This document shows positions 54,013-61,423 of a stretch of DNA of 64,000 nucleotides, one piece after another (the stretch's first letter is position 1; each line of letters begins with the position of its first letter). Under the pieces are notes generated by a model. It was not told where the DNA came from, ran no database searches, and worked only from the letters and a program-made list of their open reading frames with translations. The stretch lies in the NCBI RefSeq assembly GCF_000178475.1, contig NZ_ADNY01000066.1:99304-163303 (forward strand), written 5' to 3'. The stretch is from Lactobacillus amylolyticus DSM 11664. GTDB taxonomy: Bacteria; Bacillota; Bacilli; Lactobacillales; Lactobacillaceae. A program made the translations under genes and the position numbers.

Positions 54013-54167
54013 ACGATGTAAATCAATTCGATCAAAAGTTATTTGATTATTATTCCAGTCTTGCCAATTTTTTCGATCCCCATCGTAGTTAGGTCTGTCA
54101 TATCAATCATGGTTCACATCTCCTTTAATCTTAATTGTAAATCTGATCCATATTTAGTATTTGTAAA

Positions 54168-54576
54168 TTATAAAGTTTTAATTAGTGATTCAACACAGTC
54201 AATCGAATTATCAAAAATTAAATAAGGCAAAGAATAACATTTCATATAACTAAAATGTCTCTTACTGGGTGAAAACTCATTTATATCATAAATATTGACA
54301 CGCGGTCCTTTTACAATAGTTCCATTTAAATTTTTATGAAATTTATTATCCAAATTGATTCTAATCAAACTTAAGCCAGTTTTTGCATCATGAAGATTAA
54401 TATGTGAATTAAACTTATCATAATAAGTACATGTTAATACTAATTGCATCCCTTGTTTTTAATTTTAACTGATTAATTGAGTTTCTACTAATTATTAAAT
54501 TATATCTTTGTGCTAATTCTTTTAACTCAAATAAAAGTTTATTAGCTTGTTTTTGTGTTAATAATAATTGATACAT
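54168..54576 (-). pseudogene. DUF6978-like protein, frameshifted
   Basis: Two frames join to a protein of about 135 aa. The upstream one starts ATG 54576 (MYQLLLTQKQANKLLFELKE, LAQRYNLIISRNSINQ) and runs into a stop near 54419; the downstream one continues LTCTYYDKFNSHINLHDAKT, GLSLIRINLDNKFHKNLNGT and PRVNIYDINEF. The order of conserved positions (LIRIxxDxxxHxNxxG, then xHIYxE-like) matches DUF6978, which often adjoins DUF1828. Very AT-rich. The frame change lies near 54430-54440. Assignment by pattern only. Confidence 0.5.
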
Positions 54577-54662
54577 TTTTTAAACCTTCATCTTTAAATA
54601 CGAAAAAAGATGAGAAAAATTGCATCAATTCAAATATTTAGAAAAAATTAAGGTTCCTAAAA

Positions 54663-54983
54663 TCATTCACCAGAAGTCAGCTTAATACCTACAATTCCGA
54701 TTATTAATAATCCAACAAACAACAATGTAAATCCATTGAGATTTTCATGAAAAAGAAAAATTCCCACCAAAACTGAACCTACTGCACCAATTCCTGTCCA
54801 AACCGGATATGCAATACTAATAGGCAAATGTTTCGTTGCAAAAATTAATCCCGCGAAACTAAGAATCATCCCAACTATTGTTAAAAAAGAATAGAATAAA
54901 TTGCTAAATCCCTGACTCAATTTCATCATTGTTGACCAAAAAACTTCAAACAATCCTGCAATAATCAAACAAATCAAAGACAT
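54663..54983 (-). CDS. SMR-family small multidrug/guanidinium exporter (SugE/Gdx-like)
   Basis: 106 aa, four TM helices, with catalytic Glu13 (GLFEVFW). The KLSQGF and SIAYPVWTGIGAVGSVLVG motifs resemble the SugE/Gdx (guanidinium) branch rather than EmrE. Works as a dimer. ATG 54983 after GAAAGGTATAATC. The leader carries a hairpin and T7 between the promoter region and the start (see 54990-55065), so expression may be attenuated. Alone in its unit. Confidence 0.88.
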   Translation of the reverse strand: MSLICLIIAGLFEVFWSTMMKLSQGFSNLFYSFLTIVGMILSFAGLIFATKHLPISIAYPVWTGIGAVGSVLVGIFLFHENLNGFTLLFVGLLIIGIVGIKLTSGE

Positions 54984-54989
54984 TGATTA

Positions 54990-55068
54990 TACCTTTCGCA
55001 CAAAAAAAGATAGTAACTACTTTCTTCAAAGACCTAATGAAAGCAGTCGCTATCTCGCTTAATTTTCC
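54990..55068 (-). promoter_or_regulatory. Terminator-like leader in front of the SMR gene (possible attenuator)
   Basis: On the minus strand, GATAGCGACTGCTTTC pairs imperfectly with GAAAGTAGTTACTATC over ATTAGGTCTTTGAA, and TTTTTTTG follows, 25-30 nt before the SMR start codon. A GGGGGGGAA-like tract (CCCCCC on the minus strand at 55069-55075) precedes the hairpin. A terminator in a 5' leader implies regulated read-through; guanidine riboswitches often precede Gdx genes, but I cannot match any of the known guanidine classes to it. Confidence 0.55.
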
Positions 55069-55133
55069 TCGGGGGGGAATATTTACTTTTTACGACAACA
55101 TCTTAACAAATTATTTTTGTTTCAGCAAATTTC

Positions 55134-55151
55134 TTTGGAGTTAACTCCAAA
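55134..55151. repeat. 18-bp perfect palindrome before psiE
   Basis: TTTGGAGTTAACTCCAAA is a perfect palindrome located about 25 nt upstream of TATAAT (near 55175) of the psiE promoter. Candidate operator; no matching regulator gene is adjacent. Confidence 0.5.
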
Positions 55152-55208
55152 ATTTTTAGAAGACAATCTTTGCTATAATAAAAGAAATTGATGACAAAGG
55201 ATCTTTTT

Positions 55209-55619
55209 ATGAAAAAATTTACGCAAATAATGCGCCACTACGCCTACTTCTTGCAGGCCCTGCTTGTAGTTGCACTTGGACTATTAGGCCTATTATTAAT
55301 CGCCCTCTTATTTAGAGAATTATTGCCACTCTTCCAAGCCCTGTTTTCGACTTCGATTTCCAAGAGTAATGCGCAAATCATGGATGAAATCATCGTCTTC
55401 TTCCTGTTCTTCGAATTTACGGCGATGATTATTTCAGCACTGCTTCATCACGGTCACACTAGTCTTGAATTCTTGCTGGGCCTTGGCGCCACCGCTTTAG
55501 TGCGAGGACTAATTACTAATCACAGCAATATTGAAGAAACGATTGGCATTGCGGTTGCAATCTTAATTTTAATCGTTAGCATGGCTATTTTTCATAAATA
55601 TATCAAAGATGAAATGTAA
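55209..55619 (+). CDS. psiE: PsiE-family membrane protein
   Basis: 136 aa with four hydrophobic helices, the phosphate-starvation-inducible PsiE family; function unknown. Conserved RELLPLFQALFS-like loop after TM1 and LLHHGHTSLEFLLGLGATALVRGLI in the centre. ATG 55209 follows AAAGGAT (55196-55202); the in-frame ATG at 55188 is upstream of that Shine-Dalgarno sequence. Preceded by TATAAT near 55175 and the 18-bp palindrome. Confidence 0.85.
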   Translation: MKKFTQIMRHYAYFLQALLVVALGLLGLLLIALLFRELLPLFQALFSTSISKSNAQIMDEIIVFFLFFEFTAMIISALLHHGHTSLEFLLGLGATALVRGLITNHSNIEETIGIAVAILILIVSMAIFHKYIKDEM

Positions 55620-55621
55620 GA

Positions 55622-55656
55622 AAAACGATCAGAATTTTGTTCTGACCGCTTTTTTT
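55622..55656. terminator. Bidirectional terminator between psiE and the ABC ATPase gene
   Basis: GATCAGAA / TTCTGACC stem extended by CG/CG, with A5 before and T8 after. Confidence 0.8.
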
Positions 55657-56535
55657 TTAATTATAAAATTTATCAAACAAGTCCTCGACACTCACCGAAG
55701 CAAAGGAATACGGAATCTGCTTCTTAGTTAAAGTACTGAGCATCTCGCCTAATTCTTCTTTAGTTAATTTATTGCTATCAATTAAGAGCATCTTGTCGGG
55801 TAGCTCTTGATAAGCAATTTTTCCTAAAATGTCTTTTACTTCTTGATCGGCGCGAATCTTCAAATACAAGTCGCGCTTTTCTTTTACCCGATAATCTTCA
55901 ATGACGTGCCCATGACCCAAAAATAAAATGCGGTCTGCATAGCTTTGCAAATTGTTGAGCAGATGTGAAGCAATGATAATCAGCTTGTTTTCTTGGCGCA
56001 ATTGCTCCAAAACTTTCGAAATCAGTTCGACGTTCTGCGGATCAAGCCCGTTCATTACTTCGTCTAGGAGCATCACCGGTGTATCGGCGGCTACAACCAT
56101 GGCAAAGCAAAGCCGCTGCTTCATGCCTAAAGAATAGGTCTGCACTTTTTGATCGACATAATTTCCCATTTGCAATAATTTGATAATGTCATCAACCTTC
56201 TTTTGTTGGTTGCGCCATAAGTCAGCATATAAGCACAAATGGTCGCGTCCCGTCATAAAACCAAACAGATCGCTTTGCTCAGGAAAGGCACAGATTCTTT
56301 GATGTAGCTGCATGGTCATTTTTTGATTTTGATATTTTAGGCCATCATACTCAACCTCGCCTTCTTGCGGCGTTAAGTTGTGCAGAATCACATTCATTAA
56401 AGTTGATTTCCCAGTACCATTTGGCGCAACTAGGCCAATAATTTCACCTTGCTTAAATTCCAGATTTAAGTGGTCGAGTACCCTTTTCTTGCCAAAAGAC
56501 AAGACAACATCATTTAGTTTCAACATTCTTTTCAC
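55657..56535 (-). CDS. ABC transporter ATP-binding protein
   Basis: 292 aa, cytosolic ATPase subunit. Walker A APNGTGKST (about 38-46), signature YSLGMKQRL, Walker B VMLLDEVMNGLD, followed by H-loop IIASHLL. C-terminal extension with NLQSYADRILFLGHG typical of ABC-2-type exporters. It is 1 nt after the permease gene. Likely exports a peptide or other amphipath together with the two permeases. Confidence 0.93.
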   Translation of the reverse strand: MKRMLKLNDVVLSFGKKRVLDHLNLEFKQGEIIGLVAPNGTGKSTLMNVILHNLTPQEGEVEYDGLKYQNQKMTMQLHQRICAFPEQSDLFGFMTGRDHLCLYADLWRNQQKKVDDIIKLLQMGNYVDQKVQTYSLGMKQRLCFAMVVAADTPVMLLDEVMNGLDPQNVELISKVLEQLRQENKLIIIASHLLNNLQSYADRILFLGHGHVIEDYRVKEKRDLYLKIRADQEVKDILGKIAYQELPDKMLLIDSNKLTKEELGEMLSTLTKKQIPYSFASVSVEDLFDKFYN

Positions 56536-56536
56536 C

Positions 56537-57772
56537 TTACCTTACAACTGGAATATGACGGGATTTACTACTGAGCAACAAACAAATTTCAATAATCGCT
56601 AGGCAAATAAGAAGCGACAAAATTCCTGCTTCAAAGCCCCAATTAGGCGAACTCATCAGATATGCCAGGTTGCCCGTTAAACTGTCACCAATCGTGAAAT
56701 AGGTCATTGGCAGTTTTTTCAAAAATGGATAGACATAGCCCATCCCGCTTGAGAAATAGAGAACTTTAGCGCTAACTACAAGCAGACTGCTTAAACTGCC
56801 AGCAACATAATCATTGCGGAAAATCAGCGACAAAAGAATTGTTAAGCGAATGGCAATTAAGACGATGATTAAGGCAAACATTAAAAATTCGCAGAAATAT
56901 TGTCCTAAAGTCAGCGTGACAAATGGGACTTTGGTTTGTCCAGTATAATAGGTCGTTTGTAAGTTAAGCGATCCAAGACCGTAACGCGGAGATAGACACA
57001 AAATAGTGACTAAGAAGGCCAAGACAAAGTCAAAGAACACAACCACCTCAACCACGGCTGTTTTCAGCCATAAGATCGTGCCTTTGCCCAACGGAATATT
57101 TTTCAAAACCGTCCGATATTTTTGATCGTTGGTCACCACGTCAGCCGCAAAAAAACAGACAGTTATTAATAAAACTAGCACCGTCCAGCCTTGTAGCGAT
57201 TGCTGCAGCCGCTGCAAAGCAGTGCGCTCTTCAATGACATTTTGATTCAAATTGGCTTTACTCTTGAGTAAACCGCGGTAAAAGTAAACTGTTCTTGAAT
57301 ACCCATGGTGGCCGTCAAGAATATAATTTAGACCGCTGCTGTATTCACGCGGATACAAAAAGTTTTTGTCAGCATTATAAAAAATCTGATAATCGATAAA
57401 TTGGTGCCACCTCATCGAATACTTGACATATTGCCGCCAATTCTGCGTTTTGATGGACTTTAAACACATCCGGTCGTCTTTTAAAACCTGCGGATAAGTT
57501 TTCACAGCGGCAACGGCGCCGTCACTTGGCGTATAGTGCATACCAGGTTGGCGCGCCTGCTCAATTTCTTTTTCTGAATGCTTCAAAAAGACGCTGTAAT
57601 TGCGATATTCGGATCTAATCTTGTAGTAATCGACGCTTTCAATGACATGGTGATTAGGCGCACTGATAAGGCCAAAGTAAAGCGCCAGAACTATGGTTAG
57701 GATAATTAAACCAATGTTTTTGGGATTGAGCAAAAAGGCCTTTAATTCAAAAGTGAAATATTTGCGCTTCAT
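56537..57772 (-). CDS. ABC transporter permease (ABC-2 type), subunit 1
   Basis: 411 aa starting at ATG 57772, which follows GGAGGGCTGCAAA; the longer open frame to 57796 uses this Shine-Dalgarno as codons. One N-terminal TM helix (GLIILTIVLALYFGLI), a long extracytoplasmic domain of about 150 residues, then about five more helices, the layout of bacitracin/antimicrobial-peptide-type or ABC-2 permeases. Its start overlaps the second permease's stop by 4 nt. Confidence 0.82.
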   Translation of the reverse strand: MKRKYFTFELKAFLLNPKNIGLIILTIVLALYFGLISAPNHHVIESVDYYKIRSEYRNYSVFLKHSEKEIEQARQPGMHYTPSDGAVAAVKTYPQVLKDDRMCLKSIKTQNWRQYVKYSMRWHQFIDYQIFYNADKNFLYPREYSSGLNYILDGHHGYSRTVYFYRGLLKSKANLNQNVIEERTALQRLQQSLQGWTVLVLLITVCFFAADVVTNDQKYRTVLKNIPLGKGTILWLKTAVVEVVVFFDFVLAFLVTILCLSPRYGLGSLNLQTTYYTGQTKVPFVTLTLGQYFCEFLMFALIIVLIAIRLTILLSLIFRNDYVAGSLSSLLVVSAKVLYFSSGMGYVYPFLKKLPMTYFTIGDSLTGNLAYLMSSPNWGFEAGILSLLICLAIIEICLLLSSKSRHIPVVR

Positions 57773-58881
57773 TTTGCAGCCCTCCCTACACTCCATCTAA
57801 ACAGCAAGGCAAAAGTCCCGGCCCAAAGGAGCAAAATTACGATGGCACTAACAGCATTTAAGTAGGAAAGTCCTGTTTGCTTGGCAATCGTGCCTGAAAG
57901 AACATTGCCGATATTGACGTAAGCTGAAGGCAAGAAGCACAAATAGCGCAAGAGTTTACCTGGCAAAAACGATAAAACATAGACTACGCTGCCTACTAAG
58001 ATCGTTAAATAAACGTTTTTTAGAAGCTGATTGAGAAACATTGCTAAACAAGTGATAAAGATGCCAAAGGCGATCGTATACAGCAAGAAGATGAGAAAGT
58101 ATTGCCATAAGGCAATGGCACTGATTTTATTTAAATAAAAAACTACCGGATAACTAAGACTGCTGAAACTGTTGCGCAAACCCGCAAATAAATAAGCTAG
58201 AATGACGGCAACTATTAAAGGAACAAGCGTTAGCACCAAATTGATCGCAATTTTGCCGCGGATTTCGTCGTGAATCAGATATGGAATATTCTTTAAAAGC
58301 GTTGGGTGGTTCAAATTCATCATCCAAGAATCTGCTGCTAATAAAAGCAGGTAAAAGAACATAAAGATACCGAAAATAGAAAGCAAATAAATGACATAAG
58401 TAGCCGAACTCTTGTCGTTCATGACAATCGGAATTTTGTGCCTAGCTAAATAGCGGTAGGTTACTAGCCGCTGCTGCAATTCAAATTTAGGCGGAACGAC
58501 CAATGAATAAGCACCGCGATAATGAGTACGGTAGCCCTTGAGCATTTCTTCATTTAAGTTGGTCATGCTTTGCAAATAATCTTTCGGGCTGTTAAAGACC
58601 TCACTATTTTGAATCAAAGCAATGCTAGCCTTTTGCGCTGAAAGATTATTATAGGTTGCGCGATAGGTTTTCTTTCTGAGACTGCTATTATCAAAATAAT
58701 CCATGTTGATATCAAGCGATTGGTTGTAGGCTTGCCATTCAACGACTCCGTCTCCGATGCGCTGCAACTCAACAACAAATAGGAACAGTACTGAGAATAT
58801 AATTAGAAAACTAACTAACAAAATATTTTTCTTTGCTTTATGTGCAATTGTAAAATTGGCCTTAAAGTAAGTTAAATTCAT
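57769..58881 (-). CDS. ABC transporter permease (ABC-2 type), subunit 2
   Basis: 370 aa with the same layout as its neighbour: TM1 (ILLVSFLIIFSVLFLFVVEL, about 20-39), a large external loop and about five C-terminal helices. Two related permeases plus one ATPase form a heteromeric exporter. No two-component system, lantibiotic or immunity peptide lies next to it, so the substrate is open. ATG 58881. Confidence 0.8.
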   Translation of the reverse strand: MNLTYFKANFTIAHKAKKNILLVSFLIIFSVLFLFVVELQRIGDGVVEWQAYNQSLDINMDYFDNSSLRKKTYRATYNNLSAQKASIALIQNSEVFNSPKDYLQSMTNLNEEMLKGYRTHYRGAYSLVVPPKFELQQRLVTYRYLARHKIPIVMNDKSSATYVIYLLSIFGIFMFFYLLLLAADSWMMNLNHPTLLKNIPYLIHDEIRGKIAINLVLTLVPLIVAVILAYLFAGLRNSFSSLSYPVVFYLNKISAIALWQYFLIFLLYTIAFGIFITCLAMFLNQLLKNVYLTILVGSVVYVLSFLPGKLLRYLCFLPSAYVNIGNVLSGTIAKQTGLSYLNAVSAIVILLLWAGTFALLFRWSVGRAAK

Positions 58882-59022
58882 GCTTCAGCATCCTTTTAAA
58901 GAAAAGACTATATTAATTTTTTCTTAAATAGTTGCTTTTATTATGAAAGTTGGACGCCCTTTCGTCAAGGGCAAATTAAGGCATAAAAAATACCCAGCAA
59001 ATAATTTGCTAAGTCTTTTACT

Positions 59023-59298
59023 ATGGTCAAATATTCAGTTGAAACAAAATTAAAAGCAGTTAGTTTATATCAAAATGGAATTGGGACAAGAGAAATACGA
59101 GCAAGATTAGGAATTAAATCGGATAGCCTTATTTATCCTTGGATAGAACAATACAAGAAGCATGGCAAGAAAGGGTTAAAAACTAAAAGAACCAAAAATA
59201 AATATAGTGGTCAGTTCAAGCTTGAGGTTTTAAACTGGAGAAAACAACATAATGAAAGCTATCAAAAGACCGCTGCGCACTTTAAGACGCGATTATAA
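59023..59298 (+). pseudogene. IS3 transposase OrfA-like part
   Basis: MVKYSVETKLKAVSLYQNGI, then GTREIRARLGIKSDSLIYPW: N-terminal helix-turn-helix domains of an IS3/IS150-type OrfA. It ends abruptly after HNESYQKTAAHF, where a deletion joins to orfB; normal OrfA is about twice as long. The rest of the open frame (KTRL) is out of context. Confidence 0.8.
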
Positions 59299-59752
59299 CT
59301 TAAAAATTAATCATAAGAGAGTTTATCGCCTAATGAGAGAATTTCATTTGCTCGCTAGAAAATATAATTTACGTGCAGGCAAATATGTTCTTGAAGGTTT
59401 AAACAAAGTGTTTGAAAGCAGACCTGAAGGCCTGAAATATCGAATGACGGTCCATAGTGACCAAGGAGTGCAGTATCAATCAAATATTTATCGTCATACT
59501 TTGCGTAAGCATCGTGTCTTTCAAAGCATGTCGCGCAGAGCAACCTGTCATGACAATGCGGCAATGGAAAGCTTCTTCCACATTATGAAGGTGGAAATGG
59601 ATTATTTTACTCATCACTTTGAAACCAAAAAGCAGCTTGTCAAAGCCATGAAAGAATGGATAGAATACTATAATCACAAAAGAATCGGACACAAGCTAAA
59701 AGGCCTAACTCCGATAGAATATCGGAATCAGACCTTAAGTAAATTTATTTAG
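59252..59752 (+). pseudogene. IS3 transposase OrfB-like part
   Basis: The start (LRRDYNLKINHKRVYRLMRE) belongs to the OrfB HTH_21 region; after LLARKYN a deletion removes the first part of the rve integrase domain including its first catalytic Asp. VHSDQGVQYQ (second Asp) and HDNAAMESFFHIMKVEM (catalytic Glu) and a PIEYRNQ tail remain. With the DDE triad incomplete the enzyme is inactive. Confidence 0.8.
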
Positions 59753-59755
59753 AAA

Positions 59756-61160
59756 TTAACGTCCAGTTTTAGGGACTAAATTCACATTAAAGTTAGCTGC
59801 CTCATTTGAACCTTGTTCAAAGGTTTGATCTTGAGCATCCAAAACCTTGTGAACTTCAACATAGAAGAAGTGTGAACTTTGACCATTTTGATTTGCTTGA
59901 CCATGGTTGGTGAGTTTTAAACCACTCTTAGTGCCATATGAGTAGTAGGCAACTGGAACTTGGTCGTTAGTGTTATCTGGGTTTACTGAGTAACCGTATT
60001 TTTGCAAAACTGCTTGAATTGCGGCTAAGTTAAGATGGTAAGTACCACCTTGGTATAAAGTATTGTTATTGCCAAATTCATAACCAGAATTAGTAATTTC
60101 CATGACATCGCCAATCTTTGGCAATTCGTTTGCAAAAGCCGAGTCATCGATTAAGGTGTATGAACCGTCATTGTTACGAACAGTCAAATTGTAACTGTCG
60201 TTAGCAACTTGATCTTCGGTCAAAACTGTCTTTGGTTCGTTGACTGTATGAACAAGAGTCCTAGTATTATAATTAGCTGGATCAATAACGTTTATATTGT
60301 CCGTACCCTTTTCATTAACAACAAGTGGCACATTTAATCTTGCAGTTACACCAACAGGAATTACACCTTTAAAACCAATTTGATGTGCAACTGAAAGAGC
60401 ATCTTTAACATGTTGACTAACCATTTCATCATAAGTAAGCCATTTATTATTTTGATCAACATAGTAAACAGTCAAAGCATTGTCTTTAATAAATTCAACG
60501 TTAGCGGCTTTGTCAGTGTCAACTTGCAAAGTCTTGTTTTGACGTCCAGCATCATTTGTCCATGAATTGATCATCAAACTAGCAATATCTTGCCAACTAT
60601 TAGGATTGTTGTCACCTTTAGTACCAATTTGAATATCTTTCTCACTAACATTCTTAAGGGTTAAATGAGCTTCAATGTCTTCATCATCTTTGGCATTTAA
60701 ATCAGCAGTGTTAATCTTGCCAGCAGCTGCTGAATGAACTTCTTCAGTTTGGTTGCTATTCGTATTCTTCGCACTAATAGAATAATCATATTCAACTGAA
60801 TTCTTATCATTAACACCTACAATTGAAGCATTGTCTTTACCTTGACCACTAACCTTGTTAGCTTGTGCATCAGTATTTGAAGCCTTAGTAGTTTCAGCTT
60901 GAGCATTTGCACTTTCTTCTGTCCCAGTCTTTGCAGAAGAAGTGTTATCTACATCTTTGTTATTTGGATTGGAATTTGATTCAACTACTGCAGCCTGACC
61001 TCCTTTGCCTTCAGCAGCATGAACTTGATTACCATTTACACTTAAGAATGCAAGTCCTAATAAAACAGAAGCAGCACCAACAGTTAACTTTCTAATTGAA
61101 AAGCGTTGTCTCTCATTTGCTTGGTTTAAGGACAATTGTTTTTTTATTTCTCTCTAACAT
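59756..61160 (-). pseudogene. YSIRK signal-peptide surface protein, frameshifted start and truncated end
   Basis: Surface protein with a YSIRK/gram-type signal (ERQRFSIRKLTVGAASVLLG) that directs septal secretion. A good start exists at ATG 61160 (RBS AAGGAGAG), reading MLERNKK then QLSLNQANERQ, but a T7 run on the plus strand (61139-61145, A7 in the gene) puts the two parts out of frame; A6 would restore it. Without it, translation could begin only at TTG 61135 with a weak Shine-Dalgarno. About 459 aa; the middle is Asn/Asp/Thr-rich and partly SLAP/mucin-binding-like in style, and it ends at LVPKTGR where the IS3 relic begins, with no hydrophobic anchor. Confidence 0.75.
61139..61145 (-). 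repeat. A7 homopolymer at the start of the YSIRK surface gene
   Basis: A run of seven T on the plus strand (A7 in the mRNA) directly after the first few codons of the surface-protein gene; the count decides whether the signal peptide is in frame with the RBS-preceded ATG. Confidence 0.7.
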
Positions 61161-61363
61161 ATCTTCAGTCTCTCCTTATTACTCTGCTATATTTATCTCT
61201 TCATTCCTTACGCTGTTTACAATAACATGTGTTATTTATAATACAAGTAAAAAAGTGTCGAAAACGTTGATCTAAAGATAACTGCAGGCACTTTTTCATC
61301 ATCAAAAAGTACCGCTGTTTTTGTCATTAAATGTGACTAGTGCCTACTAATATTGAGCTTTTA

Positions 61364-61402
61364 ATAAAAAACAGTTTAGAAGAAAAATTCCTCTAAACTG
61401 CT
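61364..61402 (-). terminator. Terminator after the GH3 gene
   Basis: On the minus strand, CAGTTTAGA / TCTAAACTG stem over a GGAATTTTTCT-type loop, followed by TTTTTTATT. Confidence 0.8.
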
Positions 61403-61423
61403 GATTTTCATTGAAAAAATTTT

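Larger units (their letters stand above)
59023..59752 (+). mobile_element. IS3-family element (IS1223-like), internally deleted
   Basis: Contains both halves of an IS3 transposase, but shortened. The orfA-like part and orfB-like part run over 730 nt, where an intact IS1223-type element is about 1.5 kb. Its right end lies just past the stop codon at 59752-59755 and abuts the last codons of the YSIRK surface-protein gene on the other strand. Sequences TAAGGCATAAAAAATACCC before 59020 and the AATTT run after 59740 are candidate ends. Confidence 0.78.

Noticed and set aside
59765-59779. VPKTG at the end of the surface protein as a sortase motif
   Set aside because: LPxTG needs a following hydrophobic stretch and charged tail; the frame stops after one residue, at the IS boundary.
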